From Phoronis australis (Eukaryota; Phoronida; Phoronidae), in NCBI GenBank assembly GCA_002633005.1, contig NMRA01000456.1, forward strand, positions 267,410 to 313,299: a stretch of 45,890 bases of DNA, given 5' to 3'. Numbering within the stretch: position 1 is the stretch's first letter; the number at the start of each line of letters is the position of its first letter. The position numbers and the translations under genes are program-made. Positions 21,310 through 33,300 of the stretch are shown one piece after another. The notes beneath the pieces are model-generated. The model saw only the letters and a list, made by a program, of their open reading frames with translations, was not told where the DNA came from and did not search any database.

Positions 21310-24300
21310 GTGAGTGGTTTGTTTCTAGGCATTTTTCACTCAGGGTGCACACTTTTGTTTCAGAAATGGAGTTTTCATTTTAGCTTCGAGACTTCTTTTA
21401 TTAGAATCAAATGGTATCTGGAATATCAGGTAAATTTTTTGTGAAGTATCCTCATTTAGTTTTTAGATTTGGCCTGCTGAAATAACAAATGAAAGCGCTC
21501 CGAGGAGCGACACTTGCCGAAATTAACGGAAAAGACGACGATAGAGATGATGACGAAGATGACGAAAGTGACGACGATGGTGGCGATGATGAACAATTCA
21601 AGTAATTATGATATTTATTCACAAGACGAACATAGAGGCCAGACATCAGTAAGTATAGGCTACAGTCTTGAGTGACACTTGTCGAAATTAACTTAAAAGA
21701 CGATGACGGAGATGATGACGAAGATGACGTAATTATGATGACGATGGTGATGATGCTGAACAACATCATAACATTCATATGAAGCACTTAGATGTCATAA
21801 ATCAGAGCAAGAAATAGGCTACACTCTTGTTCAATAGAAGCTAAACCAACATCAATGCAGCAAGAGTGCTCAACAAAGGAACAACGCAATCAGAAAATTT
21901 CGAATAATTCGAAAAGTAAACGTCCTAGCGAAAAATGAAAAACATCTTCTGAAATCCTGTTCAAAACTCTATCAAAACTGATGGTTTCGCCTACTTTTGT
22001 TAATTTTTCGAAAAAAAATGAAATTTTGCGTTTTTTTTTTAAATTTAAAGTCAAATAACTCGAAAACGGTAAGTCTGAGAAAAAATTGTTGCAGGTCATT
22101 TGAAAGAGTATACGTCAGAGAATTCACATGCAAAAAATTGCGTCTTTTTCTCTTCCCGTTTAAAATGGCACTCCAGCACGGCTGGGTCAACATGTGCCAG
22201 ATCCGCCAATTTGAAAGCAACTTCTGGTTTTTTGACTCTGTATAATAGCATGTCATAAGAAACTAATACCTGCAAAAATTCGAAGGAATTGGCCCTATAA
22301 TGCGCCCTCTACAGGAGAAAACGTTTTTAGGCCAAAATCGAGGTGCGTATGCGCGATCGCCGATATTTCCGCCATCTTTAACCGGAAGTAAACAATTTCT
22401 GGAATACTTGTAGCACAATTGCGATCCATTTACTGTGCCGATTCTTAGCCCTGTACGTAAAAAATTGTAGCCTCCAGAAGCATTTGAACCTTTAAATGAA
22501 AACAAAATGGTCACCACATCCGCCATCTTGGATCCGATTATAACGAAAAACAATAGACTTCGCGTACTTCCAGAGATACCAGTTGTGTACAAATTTTGTG
22601 AAAATCGGTCAAAAATGCGACCTGTAGAGTGCGAACAAACAAAAATGAAAGCGCTCCGAGGAGCGAACCTTGGCGAAATTAACCAAAAAGGTGACGATAA
22701 AGATGATGACGAAAATGATGAATATGACGACGATGGTGTCGAGGATGAAAAAAAGAAGTAATAATAACATACACATGACGAACGTAGAAGTCCGAAATCA
22801 GTAAGAAAAAGACTACAGTCTTGTGCGACACTTGGCCAAATTAACGGAAAAGACAACGACGGAGATGATGACGAAGATGATGACGATGATGACGAATATG
22901 ACGATGGTGGTGGCGATGATGAACAACATCACAACATTTATATGATGAACTTAGATGTCATAAATCAATAAAAAATAGGCTACAGTCTAGTTCAATAGAA
23001 GATAAACCAACATCAATGCAGCAAGAGCACTCAACAAGGGAACAGTGTTATCAGAAAATCTCAAATAACTCGAAAAGTAGACGTCCTAGCGAAAAATGGA
23101 AAACATCTTCTGAAAGCCCATTCAAAATTTTATCTAAACTGACGGTATCGCCTAATTCCGTAAATTTTTTGAAAAAAATGAAATTTTGCATTTTTTTAAG
23201 AAATTCAAAGTCAAATAACTCGAAAACGGTAAGTCTGAGAAAAAAATTGTCAGAGGCCATTTGAATGAATATACTTTAAAGAATCTACATGCAAAAAATC
23301 AAGTCTTTTCTCTTCCCGTTTAAAATCGCACTCCAGACGACTGAAAATGGGTCAACATGCGCCAGATCCGCCATCTTGAAAGCAACTTCTGGTTTTTTGG
23401 CTTTGTATAATAGCATGTTATAAGAAACTAATACCTGTAAAAATTCGAAGAAATTGGTCTTATAATGCGCCCTCTACAGGAGAAAACGTTTTTAGGCTAA
23501 AATCGAGGTGCGCATGCGCAATCGCCGATATTTCCGCCATCTTTAACCGGAAGTAAACAATTTCCGGTATACTTGTAGCAAACTTCCGGTCCATTTACTG
23601 TGCCGATTTTTAGCCTTTTACGTAAAAAATTTTAGCCTCCAGAAGCATTTGAACCTTTAATTGGAAACGAAATGGCTGCCACAGCTGCCATCTTGGATCC
23701 GATTTTGACGAAAAACAATAGGCTTCCGGTACTTCCGGAAGTACGTGTTATGTGTAAATTTCGTGATGATCGGACAAAAATTGCGACCTGTATCGTGCGA
23801 ACAAACAAAAAAAAACAAACTTGTTGGAAGAGCAACATACTTGCTGAAATTTATTTCGCCAAGTAAAAATGGAGGCTACGGAGAATACATCATTGGTATT
23901 GTCACATCCATTTTGGAAAAAAGACTTAAATCTGGCTTAGGAACAAGAAAGTTTATTACTGGTAACTCATGTACTTAATCACTGAACATCAATATAAAAA
24001 ACTAGGTTCACCAGAAGCGGATTTAAGGGGGGCCATGCCCCCCAAAAAATTGTCCCAGATTTCATTTGGCAGTTCGGGGGTGCGAATGTCTGATGGGTAA
24101 AATTCTGGAAAATTCTCTGCCCTGCCCCCTCCCCCCAACTCAAAATCCTGGATCCGCCCCTGTTCATACCTGTGTATGCTTCACAAGGTGGGAGTATACA
24201 AATAAAACGTAGCGATTGTACTTAATCCTTAGACATACTCAGGACTTAAATATCATCAGAGTCACATCACTGTCAAAAGCAAAGCATAATTCTATTAACT

Positions 24301-27300
24301 ACCATCAAAGAAATACAGCATACACAATTTTTCTTAGGTGACTGTGATATTATTTGGTTGAGGAATCCAATCACCAAGACATCTGTGGTTTCTAAATCAA
24401 ATTCTTTATACCATCAACCATTAAAAATACAAGTTCAAAACACTAGTAATGCTTTTCTTTTTCAGCCATGGCTGTAAGAGAAGGAGCATATGCAAATTTT
24501 AGTGTTTTGCATAACATTGATACCATTTTGCAAGTGCGCCTGAAAATTGTGTTTGACTTTTCAGATCCCTGCTATCACTTGAAAAAAAATAAGAAGAATA
24601 TGTTAAGATCATGAAAAATAAACATTAAATTTCAATTAAATGTGTGATTTAATTAAATGCCATGTGTATTAAAAACATGCAATGCATCAGTGAAACAATC
24701 GGATGGATTTCTGGCTATTTTCAGCTATATTAAGGATAACTCTGGCCATAATTAACATTTTTTCGTACTTTGAAATGTGTAAATTTCATAATTACCTGTG
24801 CTAAAACAAGATCATCATACAAATATCTGTCAGAGGTGAAGGAATTCTGTCAATATGATTGCATAACGTAAAAAAATCTAGATTTGCACCCTGAGTGAAA
24901 AAATGTCGCCTGGTGCCGAACAATATGCATGTTGGTGGGAGGGGTACTAATAATTGGCACACCAATGAATGGTTCCCGATTTTGACCCTTTGGGTAGCGG
25001 GGTTTATCAGACAGTCAATGGTGTGAAATTAGTTATTGTCATACTGCATTCTCTGGTTCCACAGAACAATTTTCACTTGTTAGAAAAACTAGATTATGCC
25101 TGCAGGTCCCCCATCTCATAGTGTGCTGCCTGCAGGTCCCCCATCTCATAGTGTGCTGCCTCCAGACAGTACCACCGTCTGCTCCACCATCTCTCCTTAG
25201 TAGCTAGAGATGGTGATGCAGGGCCTTCATATTCCGAAAGCTAATTTTTGGCGAATTATGCCGCACACTGATTAAACCCACAAAGTCATGTTGCCGTGAT
25301 TAGGCTATCATTGTAGTAGAGAGACACCTTAGTAGCCTGTCAATGTCTTTAATTCTTTCCAAGTCGAACATATACTCCCGTACTGGCCGTAATCAAACTT
25401 TTTAGCACTCCTTTGTTCAGTTGCTCAAATCGGCAACTGGCCATTTTTATACTGCTTGCTTGTGTTCTCGCGCCAGGAGATGTAATGTACGTGTTATATC
25501 TCTTAGCACAAGCACACGCAAGCATTGTAAACATGGCCAGTTGCCGATTTGAGCAACTGAATGAAGGAGTGCTCGAGTTGGAAGGAATTAAAGACACAAC
25601 AGCCTCCAAAGGTGCTCCTCTATTTGCATAAGGTACTCATAGCAACACGACAGTGTAATCAGTGTGAGGCATAATTCGCCGAAAAGCTTCCGACGTGTGA
25701 AGGGTCTATTGGATGGCCACTGTCTCTACTGCTAGTTGAGGTGGTGGCACTGTCTTAATTTTGTCTTCAGAATGAACCACTGGTTCTCTGTTATATGCAG
25801 ACAAATGATATGCCTGTTGATTTTCCCAAATTTCAACCTGCATAAAAAATCACCATGGTGTAAATTAGAGACAGCCTTTGTTTCCCCTTGATAACACCAC
25901 AGGTGATTATAAAACATGCACCACTCGTAACATTTTGCTTCATTTCTTCCATCACATAAATGAAATCAGTTATTTTTAAAACAAAACAATCAAAAGTAAA
26001 AATTAATATAGTGTGGTTGCAACAAACAATATTTTTAAAGAAAGCCAAGACTGTACTGAGAGTGATGCACATTTTAAAGCGGTATTAGAATGCATGCTTA
26101 AGTTTTTACCTCCAAAGGGTCAGTGTGACAGTTGTAGTTGGCAAATGTTTTCTTCTAAATTTTTGTTTATTGGTTGTACTATGACTAAGCCTCAAAAGCT
26201 GGCAAATCACCTGAAAACGTTTTATTGCTAATTCAGATACTAGTTAGCTCACTTCTAATGATCACGTACAACTGTCTATGACTGATGGTCAGTTGTGTAA
26301 TTCAACACTTAAGTAGAGCAATGTAACATGATAGCATCTTTTTCTTATCACCAGCAATATATTGGAATCTCTAATAAGGCTTGCTACACTGTAGGGGTCA
26401 GCATGCAGTGGTATTACCATGTTTGTTGTTGTTGTTTTAATTTAGTATACTGGAATACCTCATCCTAGCACTGAGCCCATTGATCCTTCGTCCATTGAAT
26501 GGGTGCGTATGGGGACCACTGTGGCAACTAATGCTCTATTGGAAAGGAAAGGAGAAAGAATTGCCCTTGTCATCACTAAAGGCTTCAAAGATTTACTTCA
26601 TATTGGCAATCAATCAAGACCAAACATATTTGACCTTGTGAGTAGTAGCAAATGTATTATCTTCTAATTTCCGTTATTGAAGTATGGTAAAATCTGACCA
26701 ATTTTGGACAAAAATAATTGCAAAGTTGCTCTTTCTTCATTTTTCAAACTTCTGGTGGTAGCTAAGATAAAAGAACTTGAACATGGAAAAGCATTGATCT
26801 GGTGCCACATATCTCTTGTGAAAGAAATTAGACAATAAAATTTCAGTTGCTCACTTTATTGTGTCTTGGATTGGTGATATTTTTCAATATTACATAACTT
26901 TCTTTGTTGCAAGCTCGTACTTTTAATATTCTCCACTTCATGTCAAAGTGTGAGTCATTTTTGACCTTTTTCATAACTTAAGATTTGTGTAAATTATTTA
27001 GTTTCAAAATAACAAGCAGGATCAAGCTGTGAGCATCAGTTACCTGTCTTTTTCAACTCATAAATGAATTTACATTAAAAAATGAGAATATAACCAGCTT
27101 AAAAGCTCTTGATGTCATGGAAACAAAATGTGGCTGTTGGTTACTGCAGGAGATAGTGTGTCCTGATGTGCTGTATGAAGATGTGGTTGAAGTAGATGAA
27201 CGTGCAGTGCTGCATCAAGACTCCTGTCAGCTGGGCAAGTCTTGTCAAGTTGTTGAAGGTACCACAAAGGAAAAGGTATGTCACTGGCTGGAGGCTTGTG

Positions 27301-30300
27301 CGTGGTAAATTGAGTACCGGCATACCGCAAAAGACCTGAAGTTGGTAAAAATCTAGTACTATTTTGCATGGGTGACAGATTTTAAAATCAATCACAGTGG
27401 GACTGTGGTGTGTATATCTCCAATTTTCTAAAATAACACTCAACCATTTCAGAAAAATTATTCACAAAAAAATTCCCCTGTTCATTTTTAGGTCTTTAAA
27501 TTTTACATCGTTGTGAATTCATACACATTTTCAAACTACTGTATAATGACTCAGAACGTGAAAATGAAAAACATTAATTTGGTTCTTCTTATCATTTGGT
27601 ATGTCACGGTGCATCGTCATGTATAAGACACTTTATTTACTCATGCTGTGAGATGAGGAGATTTTTTAATGTCCGAAGGTGAACTTTCACGTCACTGCCC
27701 GAATTTAGTCAGTTTTTGGATTAAAATTTTATGAAGGAATTGATGACTCGTGACAATCACGATTCACAGAATCATTTATCACCTGCTACAAGTAGACCTG
27801 CCATTTTCAAAATTTTGAAAACAAATTCTTAGTATTGCAACGATTCAATGACTTGTCACCAATCACGTCAGTAAAAAAACATTGAATTCTGTGATATGGT
27901 TGAAACAAATCCTCTTTAATGAAGCAAAATCTCCTTTGCTGCAACCAAATATTTGTCTGGTAATTGCTAAAAGTTTTTAAAAGTTCACATAAACAGGATG
28001 AAGTCTCCTTGACTGCAAGCGAGTCTTCATTTGGTAGCATAAAGCAACGTTTTCTGTTGTTCACTTCAGAAACGTAACATCTAGGCTTTGATCTAACCTC
28101 GTTCTCAAATTGTCATCTGATGAATCCTCGGTCGTAATTGCATGTCATAGTGAACAACCTCGATAGTAGTTGGAGATGTCAGTCAATACTAATTCAGAAT
28201 CAAGCCTTGAATCTGAAAGGTTTCAGGTTAATCGATTTAAAAAAAAATTCTGATGCCGACCACTATAAATTATTTACATAATTTGATTGTCTATTGACTA
28301 TTTGTAGGTGGAAATCTGGCAACCTGTCAACACTAGCAAGCTCATAGAAGACCTTAGAGTTGTACGGCTAAAAGGCATCAAGAGTTTAGCAGTAATTCTG
28401 GCTCATTCCTACACGTTAGTCGTAAAATGCATTTACTACGGGAGATCATTTGAAAGTCTTAAAGGCGAAAGCAACCTTTGTTCGTGTCATTTTCAGTGAA
28501 AATAAGGTTCGTTGATTATCCCAGATATATTTTTTAGTTAATTATGGCTTCTCGTAATGTAATTAATTACTCATGCCATACTCCGGAAGTAACGTTTAGG
28601 GAGTTAAGAATTTCGCGCCAATTTGGTCCTGTGTTCGAGTTTACTGTGAGGATCTGGAGCCTGTTCCAAGAAACTGACTTAAGTTCATTTTTGATTTAAA
28701 TTTAAGATTTGTCCTAAATTCCAAACTTTGAAACTTCCACACTCTGAAATTTAAGACAAAACTTACATCACACAGTTAATCCAAACTTAATATCTCTTTC
28801 TTGAATTGGTTTTGAGACAAATTTAACTTTTATTTTAAAATTTACTAAAATTTAGGATTTGTCGTAGCTAAGTCAGTTTTGTTGGAACACGCCCCTGTAC
28901 TACTGTTATTTTCGTGCTGTTTTTCTAAAATTATCGTCACCACTTCCCATTGACAAGTATTCTATGACAAACTAGGTTGTTAGAGAACACAATTACACTG
29001 GATTTAGGGATGGTTTAGTTAGTAGCCACCTGAAAATGGCTGGATTCGGCAACCCATATCACAGTGACCGTAGTGACTCGAATGACGGAGACATTGTTCA
29101 TGGCAGTGGTGATGAGGAATTTTTTCACGGACAGTTGGTGGTTGGGTATATGTTTGAACCCGAGTATAATGAGACAGAGTCCGCACAGGCACAGGCAGGT
29201 GTTGAAAGAAATGAGGCAGAGACTGAAGGCAGATGTGGTGGGACGTCTTGATGCAAATGCATGGTGTGCACTGATGTGCTGACCTCAATGGAATGCCTTT
29301 GCTGTTCACTGGACGACGGACCATCCTCACCATGTGCACACCCAGGGGGGCTCGAAGTAGGCAAAAAGGTCCGCCTCAGAGAAAAAAGTCCGAAAAATAG
29401 AAAACAAAAGTCCACTAAAAGGGCAGGAACTACCAAAATTTGGCAAATGCACAACTGATAGCACTGAACGTACCCTTTTTTAGTAGAAGGTCCACATTCT
29501 CAGAAATTCAATCCCTCCAATCTTTTAGGCTGGTTGCGCGCATGTTCACTGAGTGTAGAACTGGGCCTGTATTCACTCCCATTACTCAACATCGCTGCAA
29601 GGCTGCTTGCAGGCTCTGGGCTAGAGACAACAGCACAGGGCGAATCACTGTTAGTTCCCAGAATTACATGCTCTGGCATACATTAGGAGGCACGGGTGAC
29701 AGTAGACGAAGTACCTCCAGTCACTGCAGTGGCCACAGCTCGCGAGGCTTCTCACTTCAAAAATGCACTTCTTGGGGGTGGCAATGGGGCACTGCCGGGA
29801 ATCAACAGCAACAATATGGCACCCTTCTTCAGGCTTGTTTTGCAGGGACCTTCATCAATTCTTATCTCTTTCGTAATCCGATGGCAGAAAATGCTTGCCA
29901 CACACTCGGTAATTCTCCACTGCTTTGTACGTTGCGTGGACGGGTTAACGCTGTGTTCTTCACACGAATGAGCCAAGTACAGAGAAGCATGTCATCTTTC
30001 AAAAAGCGATGTAATGGTACTCCCAGAGTGCACGTGAGACTATAATGAGTACATCCCAGTACGCAGCAACTGTGCGGCATGTTGACTGACTCGTAAACAA
30101 AAGCAAACGACGACCGAACTTATCGCAACCAAGGTAGAACAATGACTGACTTGACAGCTCACACAGTCAGACTATATGAAAAGAAAAGGCGAATAATTCT
30201 TTGCAGTATGGCGTGAGTAATTAATTACATTACGAGAAGCCGTAATTAACTGAAAAATATATCTGGGATAATCAATGAACCTTATTTTGACTGAAAATGA

Positions 30301-33300
30301 TGCGAAAAAGGTTGACTTTGCCTTTAAAGGTGTTCAATTCCTGCAGAATCTGGAAGCCTGTTTATGAAGTCTTAAAGCAAGTATAAACTTCTGTTCTGTC
30401 TAAAAAATAAAGTTTTGTTTTAGACCACTTACTGCTGTAGAATTGGTCTCAACTTGATTCCTAGTCAGAAAAGAAGTGACTTCTAGGTTTGCAGAGAATT
30501 GAATGTCCATTATTTTTGGACCGTGTTGTGCACATAAAATGACATGCTGTGACAAGCTAACTTTTAGAGCCTAGTCTCTCGATGCTTTGAAATTGCCTCC
30601 AATTTCACTAAGGAATGATTTGAGACCAATTTTTTTACAGTAAATGATGGAAATCAAAAATTGATTTTTGTGATGGAAGGTGGGTTAACACTGCATCAAG
30701 TGTGTATTTTGCTTGACTGAAAACAGTGACTGTGGGTGTTATATTTAACACTAATTGTCTCAGGATGAATTTTTATTTAAAGTTTATTTCTTTACAATTA
30801 ATTTTGTTCTGTAATAGGCAGCACAAAATTTTTAATAACTCATGAAGTGCAAAACACTATGAACTCATGTTCGGTATTCTTAAAGATGTACTCGGCAACT
30901 AGATATCAATTTTTTGTTTGTAGAACGTGTTCGTCAGAGTGTCCCCATGTGTTCTTTTAAAAAAGTTGGTTAAGGAGGAATGAGATCCTATCTTTAATGC
31001 TTGAGACACAAATATAGAGCATGTCTTCCTAAAGTTGACACCGATTTTGTTGTGTGAGAAAACTTGTGGAAACTTCCTTTTGTTTGAAGTCTTGTTAGCA
31101 AGACATCACTATCAGTGTTCAGCAAATGTAACCTGCGATGAAGAAAACATTGGCGCCAAGTGTAACTAACACTCCCATCAAGCAATGCCCTGGGAAGTCA
31201 CTTGGTTTACCAAGAGAATGTTAGCCTACTGGTCACCATTTTTCTCAGCTTTCATGGTCACGAAGATCAAGTTGGTGCCATTGCAAGGGAGCTGGGCTTT
31301 GAACAGGTCTCGCTGTCATATCAGGTGATGCCTATGGTTCGCATGGTACCACGAGGATACACAGCCTCGGCTGATGCTTATCTCACACCGCACATTAAGA
31401 CGTATGTTAAAGGATTTGCTTCTGGCTTCAAGAATGGACTGGATGTGAGTTGTATGATTAACCCGACTTAATGCTCAACTTTGTTATCAAGATTCATATA
31501 ATGAGATGGCTTTAACTAATAATTGTATGCCTGTTGTTGCCATGAAGACATAGCATTGGCTAAAAGCATTTTTGAACAATTTGTGGTTTTGTGTGTAGTT
31601 ATCTGCCACTGACATGTCGAATCACACTCTCAAAAGGCATACACGTACAGTAAATAGTAGCTGAAATTAAGACTCAAGGTATTGTCACAGTCTGTGCTAA
31701 ATTTTGGGTAATTTTCAAACTGTGAATTGATGACGAGTGTGTTGCATGGTGCAAAAAATGTTTTGAGAGATACTAATGACTTTTCTGATTGTTTCAGAAC
31801 ATGCGAGTGCTGTTCATGCAGTCTGATGGTGGGCTTACACCTGTTGACAAGTCAGTATATTGCCACCTGTTGACAAGTCAGTATATTGCCACCTGTTGAC
31901 AAGTCAGTATATTGCCACCTGTTGACAAGTCAGTATATTGCCACCTGTTGACAAGTCAGTATATTGCCACCTGTTGACAAGTCAGTATATTGCCACCTGT
32001 TGACAAGTCAGTATATTGCCACCTGTTGACAAGTCAGTATATTGCCACCTGTTGACAAGTCAGTATATTGCCACCTGTTGACAAGTCAGTATATTGCCAC
32101 CTGTTGACAAGTCAGTATATTGCCACCTGTTGACAAGTCAGTATATTGCCACCTGTTGACAAGTCAGTATATTGCCACCTGTTGACAAGTCAGTATATTG
32201 CCACCTGTTGACAAGTCAGTATATTGCCACCTGTTGACAAGTCAGTATATTGCCACCTGTTGACAAGTCATTATACTGCCACCTGTTGACAAGTCAGTAT
32301 ATTGCCACCTGCCTTTCAATGCTTAATGCACTGGGGATTTTGGAAAGAACTCTGTGGGATCTCTATCAGAAAAAATATATTGGGACTCTTTCAAAAACTT
32401 TTATTGTTCACCACAACATTCTACTTGGTCATGGACTTCAACTACCACCTAGTGTTCACATTTTTGGTAGTTCAACAATCAAGAAAAGTCAGTGTCATCT
32501 TGCCCACATTTTCTACATATGTGCCTGTTTCAAGCACACAAAAGATTCTGAAAGAGCCCCATAAGGACGTTTCCACATCTTGTTTCTGAAGGAGCACTTA
32601 CGGTTACTCTTTTTGGAGATCTCTGGCAAATATTGGTTATTTCAAGCAAAAGTGAAATTCTCTATTTTAACTCAAAGTCTTACTGCAGACTAAAAATGCT
32701 ATGTTACAGTTGTGCAGTACAAAATAAAATCCTTTATTAATTGTTACATGGATTCACCTGTGAAGTCTTATTTTGCCAAATTACATAATAAAAATAATGA
32801 AAATTTTAGTCAGTTGTTAACTTGATTTGTATTGTCTGGATGTGATAAAACAACGTTCGTTAATTTTTTTGTTATTTGCAGCAACGTAACCAGGCTTTGA
32901 AAAGTAGAAAATTGTCAATTATGGCAGTTAATTTTGTAGAAAATAAATAAGGATTTGTATTCTTCCATTTTAGTTGAAGAATTTGGCAAAATCAGATTCA
33001 CCTTTTTGCCTCAATTGCAAAATTGAAGAATGTTTATCCAATTACGTAAATTCGATGCAAAGATATCTCTCAGTAGCAAATAGTACATAGCGTAAAACTG
33101 ATTGAGTATAAGTATTCAAAATAGTACTTTTAATACCAGGTTTTTTACAAGTCATTACACTGCAGTCATCCCATCCTTTGACCATAATCAAAAGTGCCAC
33201 ATATCCCAACTTCTTTGACTTATGCAATATGAGAAGTAAAAGAAGTCTTGAATTTAATGATGAGGCAAGGGGAATGAGTGAGTAATTGTTTTAAACTTTG

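Larger units (their letters stand above)
28458..30329. mobile_element. TIR DNA element with THAP-like and P2X7-C-like relics
   Basis: Left arm 28458-28582 and right arm 30205-30329 are inverted copies over about 125 bp. Shared blocks, read inward from the left end, include TTAAAGGC, TCATTTTCAGT, GATTATCCCAGATATATTTT and CTTCTCGTAATGTAATTAAT. Between them lie a nested MITE (28657-28894), a plus-strand P2X7-C-like frame (29036 on) and a minus-strand THAP-like frame (from 30080). A THAP DNA-binding domain suggests a P-element-like ancestry, but no transposase catalytic core is seen at this size, and no clean target-site duplication is visible. It sits in OPLAH intron 4. Confidence 0.8.

Noticed and set aside
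22263-22856. 197-codon minus-strand open frame in OPLAH intron 1
   Set aside because: Ser/Tyr/Phe-rich translation of the (GATGACGA)n repeat with no domain, splice context or counterpart in the other repeat copy.
26013-26231. Possible BED-type zinc finger (CDSC...HLKTFYC)
   Set aside because: Spacing and flanking residues do not convincingly fit the family, and no transposase sequence follows.
29440-30045. 201-codon plus-strand open frame inside the TIR element
   Set aside because: It is antisense to the THAP-like frame, and its translation shows no recognised motif. I keep the THAP reading instead.
31838-32311. Regular 26-bp array that might be mistaken for a CRISPR
   Set aside because: No spacers between units, eukaryotic gene context, and the unit is an exon-intron boundary.
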